A DNA stretch of 64,000 nt from Bacillus sp. FJAT-42376 (GTDB lineage Bacteria; Bacillota; Bacilli; Bacillales; Bacillaceae), in NCBI RefSeq assembly GCF_003816055.1, contig NZ_CP033906.1:1364001-1428000 (forward strand), in the 5' to 3' direction. This document shows, in pieces, positions 44,763 through 53,146 of this stretch. The translations under genes and the position numbers were made by a program. Numbering within the stretch: the stretch's first letter is position 1; each line of letters starts with the position of its first letter. The notes beneath the pieces were generated by a model. It made no database searches. It worked only from the letters and a program-made list of their open reading frames with translations, and was not told where the DNA came from.

Positions 44763-45310
44763 ATATTCAGCAATCTCTCAATATCCTGTTCCATATCCAA
44801 TGGATCGGTTGTTGCTTCAAACCGTTTGACCGGCTGGCCATTTTGATCAATCAGAAACTTAGTGAAATTCCACTTGACGGAGTCGCCGAATAAGTATTCC
44901 GGATGCCGTTCATTTATGAGAGGAATTAACACTTTCGCTACAGGGTGAAAATGGTTAAAGCCTTCAAAAGGCAAGTTGGATACTAAATAATCGAACAGCG
45001 GGTGTGCTCCTTCATCACGGACTTTTACCTTTTGAAACATTGGAAAGGATACACCATAGCGAAGGGTACAGAAGGTTTGAATCCGGTCATTATCATCCGG
45101 TTCCTGATCAGCAAACTGATTGGATGGAAACCCTAAAATGACAAAGTCCTTTGATTTGTAGCGGTCATAAAGGCGCTGAAGATCCTCGTACTGAAAGGTG
45201 AATCCGCATTGGCTGGCTGTATTGACAATCAGGACGACTTTTCCTTTGTAGTCTTCAAGTGAAATTTCGGTTCCGTTCATTGCTTTGGCTGAGAATGGAT
45301 AAATGCTCAT
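44759..45310 (-). CDS. Glutathione peroxidase family protein
   Basis: A 183-residue thiol peroxidase. The catalytic cysteine is C35 in VNTASQCGFT; FPSNQFADQEP supplies the Gln and WNFTKFLID the Trp and Asn of the catalytic tetrad. It is longer than the usual 160 residues because of an insertion near 115-135 (NHFHPVAKVLIPLINERHPE). Bacterial Cys-type enzymes usually use thioredoxin rather than glutathione. Monocistronic. Confidence 0.9.
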   Translation of the reverse strand: MSIYPFSAKAMNGTEISLEDYKGKVVLIVNTASQCGFTFQYEDLQRLYDRYKSKDFVILGFPSNQFADQEPDDNDRIQTFCTLRYGVSFPMFQKVKVRDEGAHPLFDYLVSNLPFEGFNHFHPVAKVLIPLINERHPEYLFGDSVKWNFTKFLIDQNGQPVKRFEATTDPLDMEQDIERLLNI

Positions 45311-45482
45311 AGTATGCCCCCTTATGTCAATCTTCTTAGTTTATATCGGTTCGAAAGTCCCGTTATTAATAAGAGTAATGGAGTCAAAGACTATAAGCTT
45401 ATAAAGTATGTGAAAGCAGTCGGGCAACTAGAGGCTGAATAGGGAGAAGTTATTAAGTGATAGACCCTTAGCAAATAAGGCA

Positions 45483-45746
45483 CTAACGACCCAGCGATTT
45501 ATTTGCTGAGACTTTATTTATGATTTTTATGATCAAGAAATAGGCGAAATAGACGACGCAATAATTGAAAATTAGTCCAAGCATTTCAAAACTAAAATAA
45601 CCATCCCCATATAAACCGATCACTTGAGCAGGAAAGCCAAAATGTTTTTCAGCATGATCACTTCCTATTCCATTAGGGATGCAGGCAAGCACAGCAGTTG
45701 TAAGCATGCTTAAAAGATGTAAAATCTTAAATCTAGACCATTTCAT
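45483..45746 (-). CDS. Small membrane protein, 87 aa
   Basis: Two hydrophobic segments (ILHLLSMLTTAVLACIPN and MLGLIFNYCVVYFAYFLIIK) with a basic end. The ribosome site is weak (CAGG). The 170 bp behind it show no gene. Function unknown. Confidence 0.5.
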   Translation of the reverse strand: MKWSRFKILHLLSMLTTAVLACIPNGIGSDHAEKHFGFPAQVIGLYGDGYFSFEMLGLIFNYCVVYFAYFLIIKIINKVSANKSLGR

Positions 45747-45874
45747 AAAATTAACCTGCTTTTCGTAAAGTATTTGCGGTGATTGAAAGGCTGCAAAAAA
45801 TAGCCTGCTCTTGAAAGGAGGCTATTTTGGGGGAAAGATGGAATTGTATTTTACCCTATTTTCCAAACAAACAG

Positions 45875-46291
45875 CTATTGCCCGGGCACAGCCGTTTCAT
45901 CCATATAAAATACTTCCCACAGATGATCGTTCACGTCCTGGAAACTCCATCCATACATAAACCCGTGATCGATCGGGTCATTTGAAGACTTACCGCCTGC
46001 ATCGAGAGCTTTGTTTACGATTTCATCAACATGCTCTCTGCTTTCCGCAGCAAGAGCGACAATCACTTCTGTGCTTTTTGCTGAATCCGAGATGTCTTTT
46101 TTCGTAAAGGTCTTAAAATAATCTTCTACAAGAAGCATCACATAGGAGTACTCATTAATAATCATGCAAGTGGCGTTTTTGTCTGTGAAATGAGGATTAA
46201 ATTCGAATCCAAGCTTCGTAAAAAATTCAACGGTTTGATCCAGATCCTTTACAGGCAGATTAATAAATACCTTGCTGATGTTAGCACTCAT
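45875..46291 (-). CDS. VOC/glyoxalase-family protein
   Basis: A 138-residue protein with the two beta-alpha-beta-beta-beta modules of the vicinal oxygen chelate fold: VFINLPVKDLDQTVEFFTKL at the start and HGFMYGWSFQDVNDHLWEVF near the end. The final HxWEV motif is typical of glyoxalase/bleomycin resistance relatives. GGAGGG precedes the ATG. Substrate unknown. Confidence 0.8.
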   Translation of the reverse strand: MSANISKVFINLPVKDLDQTVEFFTKLGFEFNPHFTDKNATCMIINEYSYVMLLVEDYFKTFTKKDISDSAKSTEVIVALAAESREHVDEIVNKALDAGGKSSNDPIDHGFMYGWSFQDVNDHLWEVFYMDETAVPGQ

Positions 46292-46579
46292 CCTAATCCC
46301 TCCAAAATGAATTGTTAATGCCGGATAAAGTCCTTTTACATATTCGTCTAAAAGGCAAGTTATCCTTCTTCAAGGATGGAAGGAATCACGATCTATTTTC
46401 TGCTATCCATGAGGTCACGTCTGTATAGATCGGACTTTTAAGGAAAATCGCTGGTCGAGAGCGGGAAATCAGACACTTAGTCGAGGATATCAGACATTCA
46501 GCCTAATCATTCCGCTTCAAACCATTCTGTCACGCTGTCGGGCGTGCATGTAGTGCGCAGCTGCGGTGCCTAACCCCTA

Positions 46580-46588
46580 TGCTATAAT
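46580..46588 (+). promoter_or_regulatory. Extended -10 promoter of the toxin mRNA
   Basis: TGCTATAAT (TGn at 46580-46582, TATAAT at 46583-46588) lies 60 bp before the toxin start; the -35 region is poor, as usual for extended -10 promoters. Confidence 0.7.
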
Positions 46589-46608
46589 AAAAAACAATAG
46601 AATAGGGG

Positions 46609-46750
46609 ACTCAAGGGTGGACGGTACACTCCCGGTGAAAGGGGGTGATGCCTATAACGGTTTTTCAGGCGCTGATGTTTGCGGTTTCGTTTGCGAATCT
46701 TGTGATTGCCATTTTGGCGTTTAACCATAAAAAATAATCCACCCTTGAGT
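46609..46750 (+). promoter_or_regulatory. Long-range 5'-3' pairing in the toxin mRNA
   Basis: ACTCAAGGGTGGA (46609-46621) is perfectly complementary over 13 bp to TCCACCCTTGAGT (46738-46750). Closing of mRNA ends in this way keeps type I toxin transcripts translationally silent and stable. Confidence 0.7.
46648..46737 (+). CDS. Hol-Tox/BsrE-like type I toxin peptide, 29 aa
   Basis: The peptide MPITVFQALMFAVSFANLVI continues with a few hydrophobic residues and ends NHKK. It matches the holin-like toxin pattern of one N-terminal amphipathic turn, a single membrane helix and a basic tail (compare BsrG, BsrE, TxpA). AAAGGGGGTGAT gives a very strong Shine-Dalgarno. In relatives I recall, the start is an ATG at the position of the ATA here (46654), so this copy must start at ATG 46648 or GTG 46645, unusually close to the Shine-Dalgarno. 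The mRNA 5' end can pair with its 3' part. Confidence 0.75.
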   Translation: MPITVFQALMFAVSFANLVIAILAFNHKK

Positions 46751-46865
46751 TGACGGCTCGGCGGGTGGATTATCTTCGTTTTGACCGATCCCCCTTGCAG
46801 GGAACCTTTCTATTAATGGGCCGTCTGGTGTGCAATCACCAGGCGGTCTTATTTAGGATATTCTT
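46727..46865 (-). ncRNA. Candidate antisense RNA antitoxin
   Basis: On the minus strand AATCCACCC (46771-46763) pairs with GGGTGGATT (46744-46736) and is followed by ATTTTTTAT, a good terminator inside the toxin 3' end. A weak promoter (TATACT about 46877-46882 on the minus strand) would start the RNA near 46865. The RNA would overlap the toxin mRNA 3' part. The 5' end is a guess. Confidence 0.55.
46819..46855 (+). terminator. Terminator of the toxin mRNA
   Basis: CCGTCTGGTG (46821-46830) pairs with CACCAGGCGG (46837-46846, one G-U), then TCTTATTTA. Confidence 0.7.
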
Positions 46866-46914
46866 TATTTATTCCAGTATACAGGTAATTCGTTTAGCAT
46901 GCGAATGGATGGCT

Positions 46915-47958
46915 TTATTTTGTAACCCTTGTAAAATCTTCCGTTGAGTTTACATTGATGAAGGTTACGCTGTTTTTATCCTGGATTGCGTAGTCATTGA
47001 CATATGTTCCGGTTTTCACATCTTTGCTGTTTTCCAGGTAGACAAAGTCTTTTCCCGTTCCGCTAAGTACATAGAGGGAATCGATTTTCAGTTCTTTGTT
47101 GAATGCATCAGTTGACTGATACAGGTCACCAGGGTATTCAGCGATCAATTCTTTTGAGAACGATGCGCTTTTATCCGATTTAGCCGTGTAAAACAATCCG
47201 GATACGTTCATGCCGTTTTTAAAATCGATGGCGATTTTTTCGCCGCCGTATACGGTTTCGCTGAAGTCGTATTCCCAGGCTTGGTTTCCGAATGCTACAT
47301 AAGGTTTTCCAAAAAGAAGCTCGATTTTGTGGCTAGGATCTCCGATTTTGATGCCGCCAAGTGTTGCCTGTTTGGAGCTTGCATCGTTTTCCAGAAGCAG
47401 GACGACTTTTTCATTTTTTGTGTAAAATGGATTCACTGCTGCAGCTTCAAAATAGTTCTCAAGCCAGCTTAATTCTTTTGTCACAGAAGCCGGTACATCT
47501 GCGTATCCGCCATCCTCTTTGATTTCAGCTGCTCTGTTTTTCAGGCGGTCCAGTTTTTGCAGGTCCAGAACTGCCTGATCTTCGGCGTTGAAGATGGTTG
47601 ATTTTGAAACAGCGCCAAGCAATCTCGCTTCAGACACTTCGTAAATGACTCTTTCTTTCGCTTTTTTGGCAGGCGTTACATACTTCTCGTTAAGACTTTT
47701 GCGAACCGCGGCACCAGGTACTTTCCCGATTGTGGATTCTGTGTAGGAGAGCCGTTTTGTAAACGCATCATAATTTTCATCAATGGCATAAATGTCTCCT
47801 TTGTTCGTTGTCTGAACAAACGAGGCTGTTGCCTTTTTTAATTGCTCGCCAGCCACGGTCGCTGTTGAGAGTGGAGAAGAAGCGGCATCCGCCGAGAATG
47901 AGACGGAAGCTGATAGAGCGATAGCCGAAATAAGACCAAACTTCATTTTGTTTTTCAT
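46915..47958 (-). CDS. Secreted protein with one SbsC-like helical module and a C-terminal beta domain
   Basis: A 347-residue exported protein (signal peptide KFGLISAIALSASVSFSADA, cleavage near ADAAS). Residues about 55-170 match the module of the 18294-19253 protein: IGKVPGAAVRKSLNEKYVTP, ERVIYEVSEARLLGAV and RAAEIKEDGGY. The C-terminal half has LGGIKIGDPSHKIELLFGKP, a pattern of small beta domains in CAP-associated and DUF4309-like proteins. GGGAGG precedes the ATG. Wall or matrix role inferred; function unknown. Confidence 0.75.
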   Translation of the reverse strand: MKNKMKFGLISAIALSASVSFSADAASSPLSTATVAGEQLKKATASFVQTTNKGDIYAIDENYDAFTKRLSYTESTIGKVPGAAVRKSLNEKYVTPAKKAKERVIYEVSEARLLGAVSKSTIFNAEDQAVLDLQKLDRLKNRAAEIKEDGGYADVPASVTKELSWLENYFEAAAVNPFYTKNEKVVLLLENDASSKQATLGGIKIGDPSHKIELLFGKPYVAFGNQAWEYDFSETVYGGEKIAIDFKNGMNVSGLFYTAKSDKSASFSKELIAEYPGDLYQSTDAFNKELKIDSLYVLSGTGKDFVYLENSKDVKTGTYVNDYAIQDKNSVTFINVNSTEDFTRVTK

Positions 47959-48403
47959 TTTTTCCTCCCGGAATTATGTATTTTTGTAATGTAAATGTAA
48001 TATATTTAACTAAAATGTAATTTATCATGAATGGCGAAAAAGATAAAGGGGTTATTGTAAAATTATAGAAAGATAGGAAAATAGAATGATAGGTGGAGAA
48101 TTTTTAGCCATTGGGAGTGGGGGAAAGGACTTTTTACCCGATTTTTCTGTCTCTAAAAACGGGCTTTCCCATTTTCCTGCCGGAGTTCTCGAAGGCTCCT
48201 TCAGTGGTAGAAAGATTTCTATCTATTAGACGACAACCATGATCAGAAAGTTTCAAAAAATGCAGCAGCTGAAAGATACGAACTAAAATGAACCATTTTA
48301 AGAGCAGCCGGCGCGAATGAGGACAGCCCTGGCAGTGATTATTTTTTTCTGAAAACAGGTTTACCATTTCCGTATATGGGTTATGCTGGGTTCCGATGTA
48401 TGT

Positions 48404-48424
48404 TATAATAGAAACGAACGTTCG
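48404..48424 (+). promoter_or_regulatory. Extended -10 promoter with adjacent palindrome
   Basis: TGTTATAAT (TGn plus TATAAT 48404-48409) is followed at 48415-48424 by the perfect palindrome CGAACGTTCG; a further CGAAC half-site lies ten bases on. It is a candidate operator for the next gene. The 490 bp before it show no convincing gene. Confidence 0.45.
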
Positions 48425-48454
48425 GAAAACCTCGAACAGATAGGAATGATGGAA

Positions 48455-48718
48455 ATGAAAACCGCATTCGAAGAAATGAACCTATCGGGAAATCGGGTAG
48501 CAGAAGTATTTTTGCACAAAACCGCCAACGGAAAATTCATTGCCGCTGTACCAGACATTCATTGGTCCGCAAAGTTTAACCAAATAGATGAACTTCATGA
48601 GCAATTCGTACACCTTCAGTCGTCGTTAAACTTTCACATGTTTGAAGGGAATACCGATGAATTGGCAAACGCCATTATCGGCATGGTAAAAAAAATTGAT
48701 CAGCAGGATGCTGTTTAG
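48455..48718 (+). CDS. Small protein, possibly YueH-like, 87 aa
   Basis: A soluble 87-residue protein. The segment VFLHKTANGKFIAAVPDIHW loosely matches my memory of B. subtilis YueH. ATG 48455 is chosen because TAGGA stands nine bases upstream. Strong terminator behind. Function unknown. Confidence 0.5.
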   Translation: MKTAFEEMNLSGNRVAEVFLHKTANGKFIAAVPDIHWSAKFNQIDELHEQFVHLQSSLNFHMFEGNTDELANAIIGMVKKIDQQDAV

Positions 48719-48746
48719 ACCGGGAAGTGATTCCCGGTCTTTTTTT
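48718..48746 (+). terminator. Terminator of the YueH-like gene
   Basis: GACCGGGAA (48718-48726) pairs with TTCCCGGTC (48731-48739), followed by seven T. Confidence 0.95.
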
Positions 48747-48912
48747 GACTGGACAGGAATACATGGTCTGTCTTTTCGATTTTCTAAGAGGTCAGAGCTT
48801 CAGAAGCCTTCCCGCTCATTTAAGCCGGTCTGTTTTAAAAAGGATAACGAAATTTCTTGTCCTCCCCTGGTGAAAGAGTTTGATACAATGAATGAAAAAG
48901 GAGGAAGCCCTT

Positions 48913-49320
48913 GTGGAGCATGACAGCGTGGAAAATCATTTGAAAGCATTGGAAGAACGCTTGCTGCAGCCGGAGATCCGTAAGTCCAAAGAGGAGCTTG
49001 ACCTTCTTCTAGCGGATGATTTTATGGAGATTACAAGCTCCGGGCTGATCAAAGATAAAACGGACTGTCTTAATGGTCTTGCTGTTCCGGTGATGAAGCT
49101 TTCGGAGTTTTCAATCCGTCTTTTAGGAGAGCATCTCGTTCAGACCATGTATACCATGACGGATGTGACACAATCACGTACATCCTTGCGCAGCTCGATT
49201 TGGAGACGCTCCAGTCAGGGCTGGCAGATGACGTTTCACCAGGGTACTTTACTTAAGGAGGATGGAAATGAGAACAGAAAAAGAGAAAATGCTGGCGGGA
49301 GAAATGTACATACCGAGTGA
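48913..49320 (+). CDS. DUF4440/NTF2-like protein
   Basis: A 135-residue protein with the opening helix and first strands of DUF4440 domains: [20 protein letters not shown], then [19 protein letters not shown] and [22 protein letters not shown] 48913 is chosen for AGGAGG eight bases upstream. The last 18 residues overlap the next gene by 53 bases and are highly charged, so the stop may have been lost and re-found in the neighbour. Confidence 0.7.
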   Translation: MEHDSVENHLKALEERLLQPEIRKSKEELDLLLADDFMEITSSGLIKDKTDCLNGLAVPVMKLSEFSIRLLGEHLVQTMYTMTDVTQSRTSLRSSIWRRSSQGWQMTFHQGTLLKEDGNENRKRENAGGRNVHTE

Positions 49321-49828
49321 TCCTCAGCTCCTTGAAGAGCGAATCCATGCCAGAAGGCTGACGAGATTGCTTAACGGAACAACGGAAACAGAAGGGGAAG
49401 AGAGGGTTCGTGTCATTAAAGAGCTGTTTGGTTCAACAGGAAAGGAAATCTGGATTGAACCTTCCTTCCGCTGCGATTACGGATCCAATATCCATACAGG
49501 AGAAGCATTTTTCGCTAATTTTGATTGCGTCTTTCTGGATGTGTGTGAGATTCGGTTTGGAGACAACTGCATGCTTGGGCCGGGAGTCCATATTTACACG
49601 GCGACCCATCCGCTTCATCCGCATGAGCGAAATAGCGGAAAGGAGTATGGAAAACCGGTTACAATCGGCCATAATGTCTGGATTGGCGGGGCAGCCGTTA
49701 TTAATCCCGGTGTTACAATTGGGGACAATGCGGTGATTGCCGGAGGAGCCGTTGTTGTGAAGGATGTCCCTGCCAATACCGTGGTGGGCGGAAATCCGGC
49801 GAAAGTGTTAAAGGAAATTGACATATAA
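49268..49828 (+). CDS. maa: Maltose/galactoside O-acetyltransferase family
   Basis: A 186-residue hexapeptide-repeat (left-handed beta helix) acetyltransferase. The N-terminal Mac domain reads [20 protein letters not shown]; the hexapeptide part includes [20 protein letters not shown], the active-site histidine in [13 protein letters not shown], and [20 protein letters not shown]. It acetylates sugars such as maltose or glucose with acetyl-CoA. ATG 49268 is six bases from AAGGAGG; ATG 49262 is too close. The first 53 bases overlap the preceding gene. Confidence 0.9.
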   Translation: MRTEKEKMLAGEMYIPSDPQLLEERIHARRLTRLLNGTTETEGEERVRVIKELFGSTGKEIWIEPSFRCDYGSNIHTGEAFFANFDCVFLDVCEIRFGDNCMLGPGVHIYTATHPLHPHERNSGKEYGKPVTIGHNVWIGGAAVINPGVTIGDNAVIAGGAVVVKDVPANTVVGGNPAKVLKEIDI

Positions 49829-49840
49829 AAAAATAGATGA

Positions 49841-49875
49841 AAAACCCCAGGAACGCCGGATTCCTGGGGTTTTGA
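49841..49875. terminator. Bidirectional terminator
   Basis: AAAACCCCAGGAA (49841-49853) pairs with TTCCTGGGGTTTT (49861-49873) between convergent genes. Confidence 0.92.
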
Positions 49876-49883
49876 TTGTAGAT

Positions 49884-51353
49884 TTACTCTTTTTCCAATG
49901 CAAAATCTGTGTCTTTTTCCTCGAACAGCTGCTGAATCGTGTCCCGGTTTTTTTTCGAAACGAGAATGTAAAGCGTATCTTTCCCTTGAAGAATGGTATC
50001 CCCGCGTGGAGTAATCAGCTTTTCCCCCCTGATTACGCCCGTAATCAGCGTGTCGGTCGGAAGATCAATGTTCTTCAGTTCAATGCCGGCATACGGAGTT
50101 TCCGCAGGGATTTCAAGCTCAATCAATTCGTTGCTTGTTTTGCCGATAGAAACAAGCTCCAATGTGTGGCTCTTCACTTTCGTTTCGCCTTCTTCCAGCT
50201 TCAGCTTTTTGGCGAGCGGCGAAATGGTGGCGCCCTGAAGCAGAGCCGAGAGCAGGACAACGAAGAAAACCACATTGAAAATCAAATTGTCATTTTCCAA
50301 ATTGGCCATCAGCGGGTAGGTGGCCAATACGATTGGCACAGCTCCCCTTAATCCGGCCCAGGAAATAAAGATTTTTTCCCTGAAGGAAAACTTGCTGAAC
50401 ATCATACTGATGAAAACGCCAAGCGGCCGAGCGACAAGCATAAGCAGGAAGGCTAGAAGCAGCCCCTGCCAGGTAATGGCGATGAGCTGTTTCGGGAAAG
50501 CAAGCAGCCCCAGCAGGATAAACATTAAAATCTGCATCATCCATGCAAAGCCCTCATTGAAACGGATGATGGTGTGCCGGTAAGTAAGCGGCGAGTTTCC
50601 AATCACGACGGCTGTGACAAAGACGGCCAGAAGTCCGCTTGCATGAAGGCTCGTGGTGATTCCGTAAGATAGGATAGCTAACCCTAATGTAAGAACGGGA
50701 TAAAGACCGGACGAATCAAAATCAATCTTATTGATCAGCCAAACCGATCCTTTCCCGACAAGGAAGCCCATGACAAGTCCAAAGCCCATTTCCCAGAAAA
50801 AGGTCAGAATCAGAATAAGAAAGCTTGTGTCCGGATGCTGAATAATCTCAATCAGTGTAACGGTCAGGAAAACCGCCATTGGGTCATTGGAACCTGATTC
50901 TGCTTCAAGGGTCGTGGTCAGCTTTTTGCGGATATTCTTGCTCCCGAGCACAGAGAACACAGCCGCAGCGTCGGTTGAACCGACGATCGCTCCAAACAGA
51001 AGGCCTTCAAGCCAGCTTAAATCCAGGATGAATTTCGCAAAAAGCCCGGCAACAGCCGTGGTCACGAGCACCCCGACTGTGGCAAGGGAAGCGGCGGGGC
51101 GAAGAACGCTGCGCAGATCCTTCCAGCGGGTTTGGACGCCCCCTTCAAATATAATGATAATTAATGCTAAGATACCAAATAGCTGTGTAATTTTTGCGTT
51201 ATCAAAATACACATAACTGCCGAGGCCCATACCGACTGCGACGAAAAAAACAAGTGCGGGCAGTCCGAGGCGATTGGAGAACTTGGCAGTCAACACGCCG
51301 ATGATCAGCAATAATGCCAATACAAAGATGATACTGTCTATGGAAAAATTCAA
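49884..51353 (-). CDS. Potassium/proton antiporter, NhaP2/CvrA type with C-terminal RCK_C domain
   Basis: A 489-residue CPA1/2 antiporter with about twelve helices (residues 1-385) and a cytosolic end. The transport core contains AIVGSTDAAAVFSVLGSKNI and EAESGSNDPMAVFLTVTLIE (the ND pair). Residues about 395-480 are an RCK_C-like domain (ELIELEIPAETPYAGIELKN, LITGVIRGEKLITPRGDTIL), which in S. aureus CpaA binds c-di-AMP. A TTG at 51353 is the best start (AAAGGTG ten bases before). With the c-di-AMP riboswitch at 25.5 kb this hints at c-di-AMP-linked potassium control. Confidence 0.88.
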   Translation of the reverse strand: MNFSIDSIIFVLALLLIIGVLTAKFSNRLGLPALVFFVAVGMGLGSYVYFDNAKITQLFGILALIIIIFEGGVQTRWKDLRSVLRPAASLATVGVLVTTAVAGLFAKFILDLSWLEGLLFGAIVGSTDAAAVFSVLGSKNIRKKLTTTLEAESGSNDPMAVFLTVTLIEIIQHPDTSFLILILTFFWEMGFGLVMGFLVGKGSVWLINKIDFDSSGLYPVLTLGLAILSYGITTSLHASGLLAVFVTAVVIGNSPLTYRHTIIRFNEGFAWMMQILMFILLGLLAFPKQLIAITWQGLLLAFLLMLVARPLGVFISMMFSKFSFREKIFISWAGLRGAVPIVLATYPLMANLENDNLIFNVVFFVVLLSALLQGATISPLAKKLKLEEGETKVKSHTLELVSIGKTSNELIELEIPAETPYAGIELKNIDLPTDTLITGVIRGEKLITPRGDTILQGKDTLYILVSKKNRDTIQQLFEEKDTDFALEKE

Positions 51354-51684
51354 AAGGATCGAACACCTTTCTCTCTTTAGTCTAAGCTGCTTTCATTCCC
51401 CTTTCAGAAAAGAAAATGGCTTTACGCTTATACAGGATAGTAAGTAATGATTTCCAGAGGATATGAGGAAGAGAAAAACTTTTGAAGAAATATGTAAGTA
51501 TAATTATACACAAACTCGGATTAGAACTCCCTGTATCTGCTCAAAATGGAAAACATCAAAAAAAATTCTGTGAAAAATGATCTGCTTATAAAGTATTTAC
51601 GTTACCTATATAGACCATTCCATTTCCACTTTAGGTATAAACTATGATATTTTTTTATTAGCCCCTAAATTAAAGGAGATAACT

Positions 51685-52251
51685 ATGGTCGAAAACAATG
51701 ACGCAGAACTCTACGAACGGCTTGCTGTGAAAGATAAGCAGGCTTTTGAAACGCTGTATGACCGATACGAGAAATTGCTTTTTTCTTTTGCTTATAAAAT
51801 AACAAAAGACCGCGGTTTAGCAGAAGAAGTCATGCAGGACGTATTCGTCAAGCTCTGGAATGGAACGCACGCCTTCGACACCTCAAAAGGAAAGTTCTCC
51901 TCTTGGCTGCTTACAATTACACGGAACAAGGCGATCGATATGATAAGAAAAAATGCGAAGCATGAGCATTATGAATTAATAGAGAAAGATTCTTTAATCA
52001 GCGAAGAAAAACCGGTGGATCAGGCAGTGGAATGGAAAGAAGACAGGGAAGTGATCCGCCGGGCGGTATCGCAGCTGAACGGGGATCAGCAGAAAGTAAT
52101 TGATCTATTTTATTTTAAAGGGTTCAGCCAGCAGAAAATTTCCGACAAATGCGGGGTGCCTCTTGGGACAGTGAAAGGGAGAATTAGACTTGCGCTGAAG
52201 CATCTGAGAGAAACATTGGAGAAAGGAGGGAGGTCTGATTATGAAGTCTGA
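51685..52251 (+). CDS. ECF-type RNA polymerase sigma factor
   Basis: A 188-residue sigma factor. Region 2 reads FETLYDRYEKLLFSFAYKIT and AEEVMQDVFVKLWNG, with TITRNKAIDMIRK closing it; region 4 is QQKVIDLFYFKGFSQQKISD and GTVKGRIRLALKHLRE. It overlaps the anti-sigma gene by 11 bases. The 330 bp upstream contain no gene and no autoregulatory ECF promoter that I can define. The regulon is unknown. Confidence 0.92.
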   Translation: MVENNDAELYERLAVKDKQAFETLYDRYEKLLFSFAYKITKDRGLAEEVMQDVFVKLWNGTHAFDTSKGKFSSWLLTITRNKAIDMIRKNAKHEHYELIEKDSLISEEKPVDQAVEWKEDREVIRRAVSQLNGDQQKVIDLFYFKGFSQQKISDKCGVPLGTVKGRIRLALKHLRETLEKGGRSDYEV

Positions 52252-52996
52252 GCAATGCAATCATTTAATCGATTATTTTAACGGGATGATGTCAAAAGAG
52301 GAAGAAGCTGTATTTGAACGGCACTTGGAAGAATGCGGGGAGTGCAGGGAAGAACTTGCGGAACTTCGTTTGCTGACCGAGGACCTTCCTTATCTTTCAG
52401 ATCCTGTTGAGCCATCACCAGATCTTAAGAGCCGGATTTTAGAAGCGGCATATGAAGAGAACGGATTGAATCAAGAAGAAGTTCCTGAGCTGGAAGCTTA
52501 CCGCAAGAACAAACCCCTGAATGAGCCAGAGGTCAAAAAATCAAAACGCAGCCAGGCTCTTTTAATAGGAGGTTTGGCAGCCGGATTGGTTGTATCCCTC
52601 GCAGGCAATGTCATTCAGCTGTCCGATCAGAAAGAAGAAGAGCAGCTTGTGCAGAGTGAAGCGATTGAGAAAAAAGTCGCGCTTGCCTCAACGGAAGGAA
52701 ATCAGTCGCTTAGTGCAAAGGCATCCTTTGTAAAAGAAAAAGATGAGCAGCTTATGGTTCTTCAGGCAGACGGACTTCCGGAAATTAAAGACGGAGAATT
52801 GTATCAGGTATGGCTGATTAAAGGGGAAAAACCTGTTCCAGCCGGTTATTTTACTCCCGACAAAAAAGGAAACGGAGCTCTTGTTTATAAGGTATCAGAC
52901 GAAGAACTTGACTGGGATACAGTGGCCATTACAGTAGAAAATGAGCCGAATTTATCGGCTCCGCAGGGAAAAGTGGTATTAGCCGGAACCATATAG
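52241..52996 (+). CDS. Anti-sigma factor (zinc-finger ZAS plus RskA-type sensor domain)
   Basis: A 251-residue single-span membrane protein. The cytosolic zinc-binding anti-sigma part has HLEECGECREEL (H-x3-C-x2-C) preceded by the usual N-terminal histidine region. One membrane helix lies at about 107-125 (LLIGGLAAGLVVSLAGNVIQ). The outer domain ends in GELYQVWLIKGEKPVPAGYF and SAPQGKVVLAGTI, typical of the anti-sigma-K (RskA) domain. It should hold the upstream sigma factor at the membrane until a surface stress. Confidence 0.9.
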   Translation: MKSEQCNHLIDYFNGMMSKEEEAVFERHLEECGECREELAELRLLTEDLPYLSDPVEPSPDLKSRILEAAYEENGLNQEEVPELEAYRKNKPLNEPEVKKSKRSQALLIGGLAAGLVVSLAGNVIQLSDQKEEEQLVQSEAIEKKVALASTEGNQSLSAKASFVKEKDEQLMVLQADGLPEIKDGELYQVWLIKGEKPVPAGYFTPDKKGNGALVYKVSDEELDWDTVAITVENEPNLSAPQGKVVLAGTI

Positions 52997-53004
52997 AACC
53001 GGAA

Positions 53005-53036
53005 AACAGAAGGTAAACAGACCTTCTGTTTTTCTG
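53005..53036 (+). terminator. Terminator of the sigma/anti-sigma operon
   Basis: AACAGAAGGT (53005-53014) pairs with ACCTTCTGTT (53021-53030), then TTTCTG. Confidence 0.88.
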
Positions 53037-53146
53037 TTTACCCTCACAAGAGCTGCTGCAAACTCCGGAAAGCACATCCGAAATCCCTGTGTGCGGCCGT
53101 TCTATTTTTCAGCCCCGCCTCATACGTAATGCATAGAGGTGATGGA

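Noticed and set aside
46750..46947. Plus-strand 65-aa frame behind the toxin gene
   Set aside because: It overlaps the terminators and candidate antisense RNA of the toxin locus and has no ribosome site.
48134..48367. Minus-strand 77-aa frame, considered as a transposase fragment
   Set aside because: No recognisable DDE or zinc motif, no ribosome site, and no inverted repeats around it; it may be chance.
48415..48424. LexA (SOS) box
   Set aside because: Bacillus LexA sites need four bases between CGAAC and GTTCG; here the halves touch.
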